Shown here: piece by piece, positions 6,777 to 13,142 of the stretch
Numbering within the stretch: the stretch's first letter is position 1
How the letters are laid out: every line of letters begins with the position of its first letter
NCBI GenBank assembly: GCA_964632135.1
Contig: CAZWEI010000012.1
Location: forward strand, 1 to 25,226
Direction: 5' to 3'
DNA length: 25,226 nucleotides
Origin: JBFMAP01 sp964632135
GTDB lineage: Archaea > Micrarchaeota > Micrarchaeia > Burarchaeales > JBFMAP01
Program-made: the position numbers and the translations under genes
The notes under the pieces: model-generated
Told to the model about the DNA's origin: nothing
What the model saw: the letters and a program-made list of their open reading frames with translations, nothing else
Databases searched by the model: none

Positions 6777-7835
6777 CTACAAGAATCCCACATTTTGCGT
6801 TTCAATATTCCATAATTCTATCTTTCGCGCGTGCCCGAGCACGCGCTCGTATTCTTCGTGCGTAATCCTTCTGTTTATTTCATCATGTTCGCGCGCTTTG
6901 TGTTCTGGGTGATACTGGCTCATTATGTTCACGCGCGCGCCGTTGTCAAGATTTTCCTTTATCCACGAGAGCACGCGCTTGGAGCAGCACTCACTGTGGT
7001 TCGGGAGAACAAGATGACGAATGAGCAGTTCCGCGTGCTTTTTTCCTAATGCGTGGTTGCGCGCGACGATTGAGAAATAGTTTTCAACAGAGGAAAGGCG
7101 GCGCGCGCATTCATCGTTTCCATATTTGAAATCCGCCAAATAGACATCAACTATTCCATTCAGCAACTCCATCACTTCGCGCGACATGTACATGTTCGAG
7201 TTCCATACGATTGGAAAGTTTTTGTCGCACAAGCGAAGCGCGGCGATTATATTATGTAAGTTTGGAGTTGGCTCGCCTCCGACTAAATTAACATTTTTTA
7301 TCAGCCCTTCCTCGCCCTCAATCCAATTTTTAATTATCTCTGGGGTCCACACAGAACCGCGCTCTGGATGTTGGCTGATGTCCCAGTTCTGGCAGTAGCA
7401 GCAGTGGAAATTGCACCCGCTGAAGAAAATCGTCCCAGAGGGAATCAACTCCGGCTCCTCGCCTATGTGCTCGAACGCAGAAGAGACGCACGCCTCATAA
7501 CCAACACCGCACTCGCCCCTCGCGCCCTTCTTTCTATTCACCCCGCATTTTCTCTCGCAGAAGCAGCAATTTTCGATCAACTTATCGGCGATATAAAATT
7601 TCAAATCAAGCAGGTTGTATTCGGGAAGTTCGAGCGCGCGAATCTCATTTATGTCGAGTTCGAGTTTGGTCTCCAAATCGCCGAGCAGGTATTTGTGGAG
7701 TTCCCACGCGTCATCCAGATTTTTTGGTGCGCACGCGGCTATCTTTTTGCTTATCAAATACCGCGCGGGCGCCTCGTTTTTTGTTATTTTCAAATAGCGC
7801 CCGAGCGCGCGCCGCAGCCCCTCATCCTCGCGCAT
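6777..7835 (-). CDS. PflX-like radical SAM protein (COG1313)
   Basis: The 352-residue enzyme carries the radical SAM cluster motif CNFHCCYC (C141, C145, C148), preceded by a cysteine-rich N-terminal region (C90-C109, with CERKCGVNRKKGARGECG). That arrangement is typical of the pyruvate-formate-lyase-activase-related PflX group. NLVGGEPTPNLHNI gives the GGEP SAM-binding motif, and MSQYHPEHKA occurs near the end. The substrate of this group is unknown. I chose the ATG at 7833-7835 because upstream codons fall in the promoter and a TATA-like ATATATAT lies about 25 bases before it. Its stop is five bases from that of the glycosyltransferase, and the two genes converge. Confidence 0.88.
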   Translation of the reverse strand: MREDEGLRRALGRYLKITKNEAPARYLISKKIAACAPKNLDDAWELHKYLLGDLETKLELDINEIRALELPEYNLLDLKFYIADKLIENCCFCERKCGVNRKKGARGECGVGYEACVSSAFEHIGEEPELIPSGTIFFSGCNFHCCYCQNWDISQHPERGSVWTPEIIKNWIEGEEGLIKNVNLVGGEPTPNLHNIIAALRLCDKNFPIVWNSNMYMSREVMELLNGIVDVYLADFKYGNDECARRLSSVENYFSIVARNHALGKKHAELLIRHLVLPNHSECCSKRVLSWIKENLDNGARVNIMSQYHPEHKAREHDEINRRITHEEYERVLGHARKIELWNIETQNVGFL

Positions 7836-7855
7836 GAGGAAGAAGTAAAAGAAAG

Positions 7856-7865
7856 ATATATATAA
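7856..7865. promoter_or_regulatory. Divergent TATA element (PflX-like / 457-residue orphan)
   Basis: The run ATATATATAA is usable on both strands. On minus it is 20-30 bases from the radical SAM ATG. On plus it would give a leader of about 38 bases before GTG 7928. Confidence 0.5.
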
Positions 7866-7927
7866 CTCCACTGCCAAAAAGTAATACTACTCCTATAAGT
7901 ATCGCTTACCTGTTTCATGGTGATTAA

Positions 7928-9301
7928 GTGGCAACTGCAACGCAAACATTTATCCCAAAAACAGAAAAAAAAAGTACAATCATACGAGACGCGGAAGAAA
8001 TCCTACGTAGACACGAGAAAGATCTGCTCAAAGATTTGGGGAGAAAGGGGGGGCGAGTCAAAGAGGAGAATGTTTTGGGTTTCAGTCCTATTAAAATAAA
8101 AACAATAACGGATATAGCGGATATGCTCTCCAAACTCGAAGAGCCTCTTGTGGACTTGATGAGAGAAGATTCGTACGCGGTTAAAAGAATATTCTGGGAA
8201 TACGAAGCACGCGTACGCCTCGAAGAGAAAATTAGGTATGGCAACGGTTGGCCAAGCGACCAGGAAAAAGCGCGTTTGGGATATCTGAGGAAAACATGCG
8301 CCAACCCAGTGATTTTTGACTTGCTGAGTAGGGTTTGTTCTGTGCGTGGTGAGCACGGAGAAAACGCCAATGATGCTCTTGCGGTCGGATTTGCTTATGC
8401 TATTTCAAGGGAAGGCTCGACACTGCCCCTTGCGGGCGTCTTGGCAATAGAATTTTTCGTAGACCTGAACAAGCTATCCAAGCCAGCAACTGAGCATCTA
8501 GCATTCGCCGCGGAATGGGCCCAGGTTCAGGCTGCATTTTTGATATGCGAACACGAGAGAGTTGACATAACTTGCTTAGCAGGCCGACTGCGGGATTCCT
8601 TGGTCAAATTGCATTATGAAAAGTTTGGCGGATTTGGCGTGGGCATGAGGAAGTTCATGATAGGCGATGACTTTCTCGGAACTGGAAGCGGAGGACCGCC
8701 ATCGCCTAGGGGTTATACGGAAAGTGGACCGGGGGGAGCCTCTACCTCTAATCCATTCCCGTTAGGCTCAACGGAGTATGCAATACTCTGTATGATAGGG
8801 GACATGGCATACTCAAAAGACAAAAACGTGGCTAACGCGCTCGACGACTACGGTCCCTTTAAGTTCTTAAATCTTAGCACGGCATTGTCTAGGTATATTG
8901 GACCTGAAATGGCGTGGAGGATAGCACAGGACGCCTGCAAACAAAAAAGGTGGCTTAGCCCACAAGAATATGATGCAACCCTAACGCAACCGCTTCCTGA
9001 CAATCATCTGAGCGATATGGCGTACGACCTTTTGAGACTCGAAGCCACACCAGAGCAGCGCTTTAATGCAATTGTAACTGCAATTAGAGGGAACTGGAGG
9101 CTCAGCGGGACAGCCGCGCTTGTCGCGCCAATGTTCATTAATGTCAACGAGTTGGATGCTGACCAGAGGATTAGTCTGAGAAGCGCGATAGATGAGGCAG
9201 CAGAGAAGACAGCCCAAGTGACATATCTCCCAGTACGCGCGTTTTGTTCTGGATCCTATATCAATTTAAAAAATCAGATACCTTTGGTTCAGCTCCCGTA
9301 A
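7928..9301 (+). CDS. Orphan protein of 457 residues, unknown function
   Basis: The product is largely alpha-helical and soluble. A charged N-terminal helix (IIRDAEEILRRHEKDLLKD) and helical segments through about residue 240 are followed by a Gly/Pro/Ser-rich linker (about 251-276) and a second helical part with paired hydrophobic helices. I recognise no domain, signal peptide or catalytic motif. The start is GTG 7928, directly after a GGTGAT ribosome site (7919-7924). The gene is AT-richer than its neighbours. Its last codons and TAA run into the antisense remnant of a phosphoglycerate mutase gene (9289-9324), so its 3' end seems to have been formed by insertion or rearrangement. It could be a mobile-element or defence cargo gene, but no sequence feature proves this. 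Confidence 0.75.
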   Translation: MATATQTFIPKTEKKSTIIRDAEEILRRHEKDLLKDLGRKGGRVKEENVLGFSPIKIKTITDIADMLSKLEEPLVDLMREDSYAVKRIFWEYEARVRLEEKIRYGNGWPSDQEKARLGYLRKTCANPVIFDLLSRVCSVRGEHGENANDALAVGFAYAISREGSTLPLAGVLAIEFFVDLNKLSKPATEHLAFAAEWAQVQAAFLICEHERVDITCLAGRLRDSLVKLHYEKFGGFGVGMRKFMIGDDFLGTGSGGPPSPRGYTESGPGGASTSNPFPLGSTEYAILCMIGDMAYSKDKNVANALDDYGPFKFLNLSTALSRYIGPEMAWRIAQDACKQKRWLSPQEYDATLTQPLPDNHLSDMAYDLLRLEATPEQRFNAIVTAIRGNWRLSGTAALVAPMFINVNELDADQRISLRSAIDEAAEKTAQVTYLPVRAFCSGSYINLKNQIPLVQLP

Positions 9302-9324
9302 ACCTTCGCGTATCCCATCAAACT
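9289..9324 (-). pseudogene. 3'-end remnant of a second phosphoglycerate mutase gene
   Basis: Read on minus, the sequence encodes SLMGYAKVYGS plus TGA. The intact apgM gene (11849-11884) ends SLMGFAKVYGS plus TGA. Across 9287-9320 versus 11847-11880, 29 of 34 bases match. Apart from one Tyr/Phe change, the differences fall at silent positions, so the copy diverged while coding. Only the last 11 codons remain. Confidence 0.75.
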
Positions 9325-9375
9325 GCATGAGAAAATCGTGCTTGTGGACAGGTGGGTGACCCCCTGCTTTAGATT
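9320..9375 (+). pseudogene. Remnant of a second GT4 glycosyltransferase gene
   Basis: Bases 9320-9359 encode KLHEKIVLVDRWV, identical in protein to residues 281-293 of the intact glycosyltransferase (6394-6433). Four of 40 bases differ, all at third positions. Just downstream, CTGCTTTAGATT (9364-9375) equals the end of the intact gene including its stop (6763-6774), but in another frame. This suggests an internal deletion. The 12-base match alone would be weak evidence. Confidence 0.75.
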
Positions 9376-9421
9376 AATTTTGCTGCAACCGTCTCGTTCT
9401 TCGGGTTTCGATGATATATTT

Positions 9422-9429
9422 TTATATAT
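9422..9429 (+). promoter_or_regulatory. TATA box of the arsR operon
   Basis: TTATATAT in a very AT-rich stretch, 23-30 bases before ATG 9452. This fits a leaderless or near-leaderless transcript. An ArsR-type repressor would be expected to bind around here. Confidence 0.55.
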
Positions 9430-9451
9430 TTATCTATCTAAATATGTGAAT

Positions 9452-9712
9452 ATGAAGAACGAGGTAAAACTTCTCAAGGCGCTCGCGGACGAGACGCGCC
9501 TGAAAATCGTGATGCTGCTTGCGGATGGGGAAAGATGCGCGTGCGAGTTCGTCCCGCTCACCGGAAAGGCGCAGCCGACAGTGTCGCTGCATCTGAAGGT
9601 GCTGAGCGGGGCAGGCGTCATCGTCGCGCGCAGAGAGGGCAAGAGCATAATTTATAGAATAAAGGACAGGCGCGCGCCGAGCATAATGAAACTTTTAGCG
9701 GCGCGCAAGTGA
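9452..9712 (+). CDS. ArsR-family metal/metalloid-responsive repressor
   Basis: The 86-residue product is a winged-helix regulator of ArsR type. It starts LLKALADETRLKIVMLL, and the recognition helix is KAQPTVSLHLKVLSGAGVI. ERCACEF supplies C29 and C31 at the place of the ELCVCDL metal-binding motif, so thiol coordination of As(III), Sb(III) or a soft metal is plausible. When metal-free it should repress its own operon. ATG 9452 lies a TATA-distance from 9422-9429. An open frame runs upstream to 9338 but covers gene-remnant DNA. The stop is four bases before the permease start, so the genes form an operon. Confidence 0.93.
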   Translation: MKNEVKLLKALADETRLKIVMLLADGERCACEFVPLTGKAQPTVSLHLKVLSGAGVIVARREGKSIIYRIKDRRAPSIMKLLAARK

Positions 9713-9716
9713 GAGG

Positions 9717-10646
9717 ATGTACGAATTTCTATCAACCGGTTTTAATGGAGGAATCGCGCTTCTGATAGAATACATCACGCAGCACACGCTCACGTGCCTC
9801 ATCCCAGCGTTCTTCATCGCAGGCTTCATAAACGCGGCAGTGCCGAAAGAAATTATAATGAAGATTCTCGGAAGCGGGAAGAAGTGGCTCGCGTACCCAG
9901 TCGCGTCAGTTTCAGGTCTGTTTCTTTCCGTGTGCTCGTGCACTGTGATACCTTTTTTCGCAGGCGTTTACAAAAGGGGCGCCGGCTTGGGTCCTGCGCT
10001 CGCGCTCCTCTACTCCTGGCCGGCAATCAACTTCGCTGCGTTCGCGCTCACCGGCAGCGTGTTCGGGATGAAGATGGCGCTTTTCCGCGCGCTGTTCGCG
10101 ATTCTTCTCGCGTTCGGGATAGGGAACATAGTGGAATTCATTTTCAGGGATGAGGAAAGAAAAAGGAGAGAAGCTGAAAAAGAGAAATCGCGCGCAGCGC
10201 CACTGCCCGCGAGCGCAAAAAAGAGGAGCGCGCGCGAGTTATTTTCTGATTGGATGCGCGAGACCTGGAACTTTTTCGTTATGATTTTTCCGATGCTTCT
10301 GGTTGGAGTTTTCGCGGCTGGCGCGGTGCGCGCGCTCCTCCCAAGCGAACTCGTGTCGCGCTACATAGGGGGAAACAGCCTGCAGACCTGTTTCATCGTC
10401 GCAATAATAGGCGCGTTCTCGTATTTCTCCTCGCTCACTGAGGTACCGCTCACAAAGGCGCTCGTTGATTTGGGGATGGGAAGGGGAGCTGCGCTCACCG
10501 AGTTTCTCGCAGACCCTGCACTCAGCCTGCCGAGCGCGCTCGCGGTCTCGAGAATAATAGGCTGGAAGAAAACACTCACCTACATGACGCTCGTGATAGT
10601 CTTCTCGTCGCTGATTGGCTGGCTCGCGGCACCGTACCTGTATTAA
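9717..10646 (+). CDS. ArsP-like/COG0701 membrane permease
   Basis: The 309-residue integral membrane protein has about eight hydrophobic segments and a charged cytoplasmic loop in the middle (about 140-178, rich in E, K and R). The signature SVCSCTVIPFFAGVYKRGAG followed by GPALALLYSWPAIN is that of the COG0701 (DUF318) permeases, which include ArsP organoarsenical exporters. The paired cysteines CSC lie in the membrane, as in ArsP. It sits between an ArsR repressor and a redox thioredoxin, the common layout of this family, which supports export of arsenic compounds or another soft metal. The substrate is inferred from context. ATG 9717 is four bases after the arsR stop. Confidence 0.9.
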   Translation: MYEFLSTGFNGGIALLIEYITQHTLTCLIPAFFIAGFINAAVPKEIIMKILGSGKKWLAYPVASVSGLFLSVCSCTVIPFFAGVYKRGAGLGPALALLYSWPAINFAAFALTGSVFGMKMALFRALFAILLAFGIGNIVEFIFRDEERKRREAEKEKSRAAPLPASAKKRSARELFSDWMRETWNFFVMIFPMLLVGVFAAGAVRALLPSELVSRYIGGNSLQTCFIVAIIGAFSYFSSLTEVPLTKALVDLGMGRGAALTEFLADPALSLPSALAVSRIIGWKKTLTYMTLVIVFSSLIGWLAAPYLY

Positions 10647-10676
10647 TTCATATTAATTTGAGGAAGAGGTGATGAA

Positions 10677-10922
10677 ATGGCTTTGAAGATTGAGATTCTT
10701 GGGCCTGGGTGCTGGAAGTGCAAGGAGACGGAGGAGCTCGTGAGAAAGGTTGTTGAAAGAATGAAACTGAAAGCCGAGATAACGAAAGTTTCAGACGTGG
10801 ATAAGTTTGTTGATTACGGACTGATGCTGACGCCAGGCGTCGCGATCAACGAAAAATTGAAGATTCAGGGGCGCGTGCCGAGCGAGTCTGACATCGAGAA
10901 GGCGATAAAAGAAGAAAGCTAG
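10677..10922 (+). CDS. Redox-active thioredoxin-like small protein (thioredoxin_3 type)
   Basis: The 81-residue product has a glutaredoxin-like fold with GPGCWKCKETEE (a CxxC active site) near the start and LTPGVAINEKLKIQGRVPS, the cis-proline and beta-hairpin region. Proteins of this redox disulfide family are often encoded next to COG0701 permeases. It may reduce the permease cysteines or the metalloid substrate. The start at 10677 follows GAGGTGATGAA, a strong ribosome site. The stop TAG overlaps the stop of the minus-strand gene 10919-11842 through the shared palindrome CTAG. Confidence 0.92.
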   Translation: MALKIEILGPGCWKCKETEELVRKVVERMKLKAEITKVSDVDKFVDYGLMLTPGVAINEKLKIQGRVPSESDIEKAIKEES

Positions 10923-11842
10923 CCGCGATTATTTCGCCACAAATCTCTCAGCGCTGGTACTAGACTTACCCAGCCCGGTGCTATTGAAATCAGGGCAATA
11001 ACCAGTGCTAGTTTTAAATTGAAAACGAGTTCATTGTGTTTCTTTTCAATCTCCTTTAATTTATTTTCGTAGGTCAATACGTCGTATATGTATATTATAT
11101 TTTCATCTTTGAGCTGTGGCGTAGTTATTTCTAAGAAAATATCAATACTGAAATTAAGTTCTGATGTAATATTTTGAACAGATGGATGCTGAGGAGAGTT
11201 ATTTTTAACAAATGCAGTGGGCGTATATCTAAACACTAAATATGCGGCGCCAGTTTTCGTTATATTGATTATTTCATTTTCTTCTCTAATTAATTTATCG
11301 ATACTGGCACTTTTAGTTTTGTTTACTATCAAATTTCTCTCGCTGTCTAGAAAACTTAGGTTGTATGTTACATCATAGGAGATACTGGTGTCGGGATCAG
11401 GTTTGATTGGTATAGGAAAAGGTCGAGGTTTGATACTACAAAACAAATCATCACCTATAAAGGCTACATCAATAAAAGCCACATCAGGAGAAAGGTTCAG
11501 CAGTGTAGCGGAAGTGCTTGGCACAGAATAACAATTAAATGCTACGCCCGGGAGTTCCTTAGCAATATTAAATTTTTCAATATCTTTTGCCCCGGCAATA
11601 TCCCACAACAACCGCGATGAATTGATATATGAATCAGCATCGTATGTATTGATAAATAGAAAATAGGGCGGGATTAGTAGGATTAGTACTGCGATTAAAA
11701 TTGTGAGATAAAATAAAAGTTTATTATCGTGCGCCCTTGAGGTCAATTTAGCATCTTTTGTTTCTTTTTCTGCTTTCTTTTCATTGTTTACATCTACCTT
11801 AATGTTATTTTTTTCGATGCTCATTTTGGCTGCTTTTTTCAC
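10919..11842 (-). CDS. AT-rich orphan: membrane-anchored protein with a large outside domain
   Basis: The 307-residue product has a charged N-terminal tail, a membrane helix (about 46-68, FYLTILIAVLILLIPPYF), a 190-residue domain rich in N-x-S/T sequons, and a second membrane helix near the C-terminus (NLKLALVIALISIAP) ending in RDLWRNNRG. The middle part is probably outside the cell, with possible N-glycosylation. No family is recognised. The start taken is GTG 11842, seven bases after the apgM stop. ATG 11824 is an alternative that removes six residues. It is clearly AT-richer than the apgM gene with which it is co-oriented, so recent acquisition is likely. Confidence 0.72.
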   Translation of the reverse strand: MKKAAKMSIEKNNIKVDVNNEKKAEKETKDAKLTSRAHDNKLLFYLTILIAVLILLIPPYFLFINTYDADSYINSSRLLWDIAGAKDIEKFNIAKELPGVAFNCYSVPSTSATLLNLSPDVAFIDVAFIGDDLFCSIKPRPFPIPIKPDPDTSISYDVTYNLSFLDSERNLIVNKTKSASIDKLIREENEIINITKTGAAYLVFRYTPTAFVKNNSPQHPSVQNITSELNFSIDIFLEITTPQLKDENIIYIYDVLTYENKLKEIEKKHNELVFNLKLALVIALISIAPGWVSLVPALRDLWRNNRG

Positions 11843-11848
11843 AAATGT

Positions 11849-13081
11849 TCAGCTCCCATAAACTTTCGCAAAGCCCATCAGGCTCACGATTATGGGCATG
11901 AGTTCGAGCCCGCGCAGCTGGCCGAGCGCGCCGCGCGCAACGCTCATTTCGTCGAATTTTTTAACATCATCACCGCGCAAGTTCTTCCCGTAAATTAGGA
12001 TGGGCGTGGGGTCTGCGGTGTGCTCGCGCTTGCTCACAGGGGTTGAGTGGTCCGCCGTTAGAAGTATGTACGCGCCTGTTTTCAGGAGCGCGCCGACCAT
12101 CTTGTCCACTTTTTCAATCATCTTTATTTTCGCGGCCGCGTCTCCGTCGTGGCTCGCGTTGTCCATCCCCTTCACGTGAAGGAAAACGAAATCGTAATCC
12201 TCCAGCGCGCGAACCGCCGCGCCTGCCTTTGCCATGACATCCGTATCGAGCGTGCCCGTGGCGCCATTCACCTCGATTATATCCATGCCCACAAACTTTG
12301 CCACTCCCTTGTACAGCGCGCCGCCTGCGACGCACGCGGATTTGAAGCCGTATTTTTCGTAAAGCGATGGCGCGCGCTCGTAAATGCTCGCCCCGCGCAC
12401 GAGAACTATGTTCGCAGGAAGTTTTCTTTTCTTGTTTATCGGGTTGGAACTCAGGATATTGCGCGCGCGGGAGGTGAATTCATTGAGTATGAAGGCGGCG
12501 GTGTGGGCCTCGGTGGTGTCTTCAAGCGGCGCGCTCCGCTTTATTTTCCCCAGCGTGTGCGGGTCAGTGTCTGTGATTTTGTGGGAGAGGTTTTTCCCGC
12601 GAAGCACGAGGCTCGCGCGGTGCTCAACCGTCGGCTTGAAAATAATTTCAACCCCCTCAATCTTCATCCCATCGAGAGATGCGCCGAGCGCGTGCGCGTC
12701 CTTTGTGTCGATTCTGCCCGCGCGCCGGTCGATTACATGCATCGTTCTATCAACTGTCGCGAAGTTCGCGCGCAGCGCCACGTCGCCTTCCTGTAATTTC
12801 ACTCCTGCACCGAGAGCCTCGAAAACGCCCCTCCCCTTGTAGAACTCGCGCGGGTCGTAGCCGAAGAGCGAGAGATGCGCGGTGTCGCTTCCGGGTATTA
12901 CTCCGGGCGCGATGGTGTGAAGAAGGCCGTTCATTCCCTCGCGCGCCATCTTGTCGATGTTGGGCTTGCGCGCGAGTTGCAGGGGGGTTTTTCCGCGAAC
13001 AGTGGGAAGGTCGCCCATCCCGTCGCAAATAATGAGAATAAGCTTGTTTTTTTCTGTTTGTTTTTCGGTTGTTTTTCCCAT
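11849..13081 (-). CDS. apgM: 2,3-bisphosphoglycerate-independent phosphoglycerate mutase, archaeal type
   Basis: The 410-residue enzyme interconverts 3- and 2-phosphoglycerate in glycolysis and gluconeogenesis. It belongs to the alkaline-phosphatase superfamily. Metal residue D20 is in IICDGMGDLP and catalytic S65 in PGSDTAHLS. FLHVKGMDNASHDGD and TADHSTPVSKREHTADPTP supply the remaining metal ligands. The length is normal for the archaeal family. The ATG at 13079-13081 lies a TATA-distance from 13104-13112 and may be leaderless. It is divergent from the ABC permease. The last 12 codons also occur, diverged, at 9289-9324 as a remnant of a second copy. Confidence 0.95.
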   Translation of the reverse strand: MGKTTEKQTEKNKLILIICDGMGDLPTVRGKTPLQLARKPNIDKMAREGMNGLLHTIAPGVIPGSDTAHLSLFGYDPREFYKGRGVFEALGAGVKLQEGDVALRANFATVDRTMHVIDRRAGRIDTKDAHALGASLDGMKIEGVEIIFKPTVEHRASLVLRGKNLSHKITDTDPHTLGKIKRSAPLEDTTEAHTAAFILNEFTSRARNILSSNPINKKRKLPANIVLVRGASIYERAPSLYEKYGFKSACVAGGALYKGVAKFVGMDIIEVNGATGTLDTDVMAKAGAAVRALEDYDFVFLHVKGMDNASHDGDAAAKIKMIEKVDKMVGALLKTGAYILLTADHSTPVSKREHTADPTPILIYGKNLRGDDVKKFDEMSVARGALGQLRGLELMPIIVSLMGFAKVYGS

Positions 13082-13103
13082 GCTACGAGATTACATGAGT
13101 AGG

Positions 13104-13112
13104 AATATAAAC
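13104..13112. promoter_or_regulatory. Divergent TATA element (apgM / ABC permease)
   Basis: AATATAAAC (plus) or GTTTATATT (minus). It lies about 25 bases from the apgM ATG and about 30 from ATG 13143 of the permease. Confidence 0.5.
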
Positions 13113-13142
13113 GTTTGTCTGCCAAACTTTTCCGATGAGACG

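Noticed and set aside
9287..11880. The 34-base direct repeats (9287-9320 and 11847-11880) as attL/attR of an integrated element
   Set aside because: Five mismatches fall almost only at silent codon positions, no integrase lies between, and one copy is fused to a glycosyltransferase fragment. Paralogue remnants explain it better.
12149..12796. A 215-codon open frame on plus within apgM
   Set aside because: It is a shadow of the GC-rich apgM gene: arginine- and alanine-rich, with no motif and no ribosome site.
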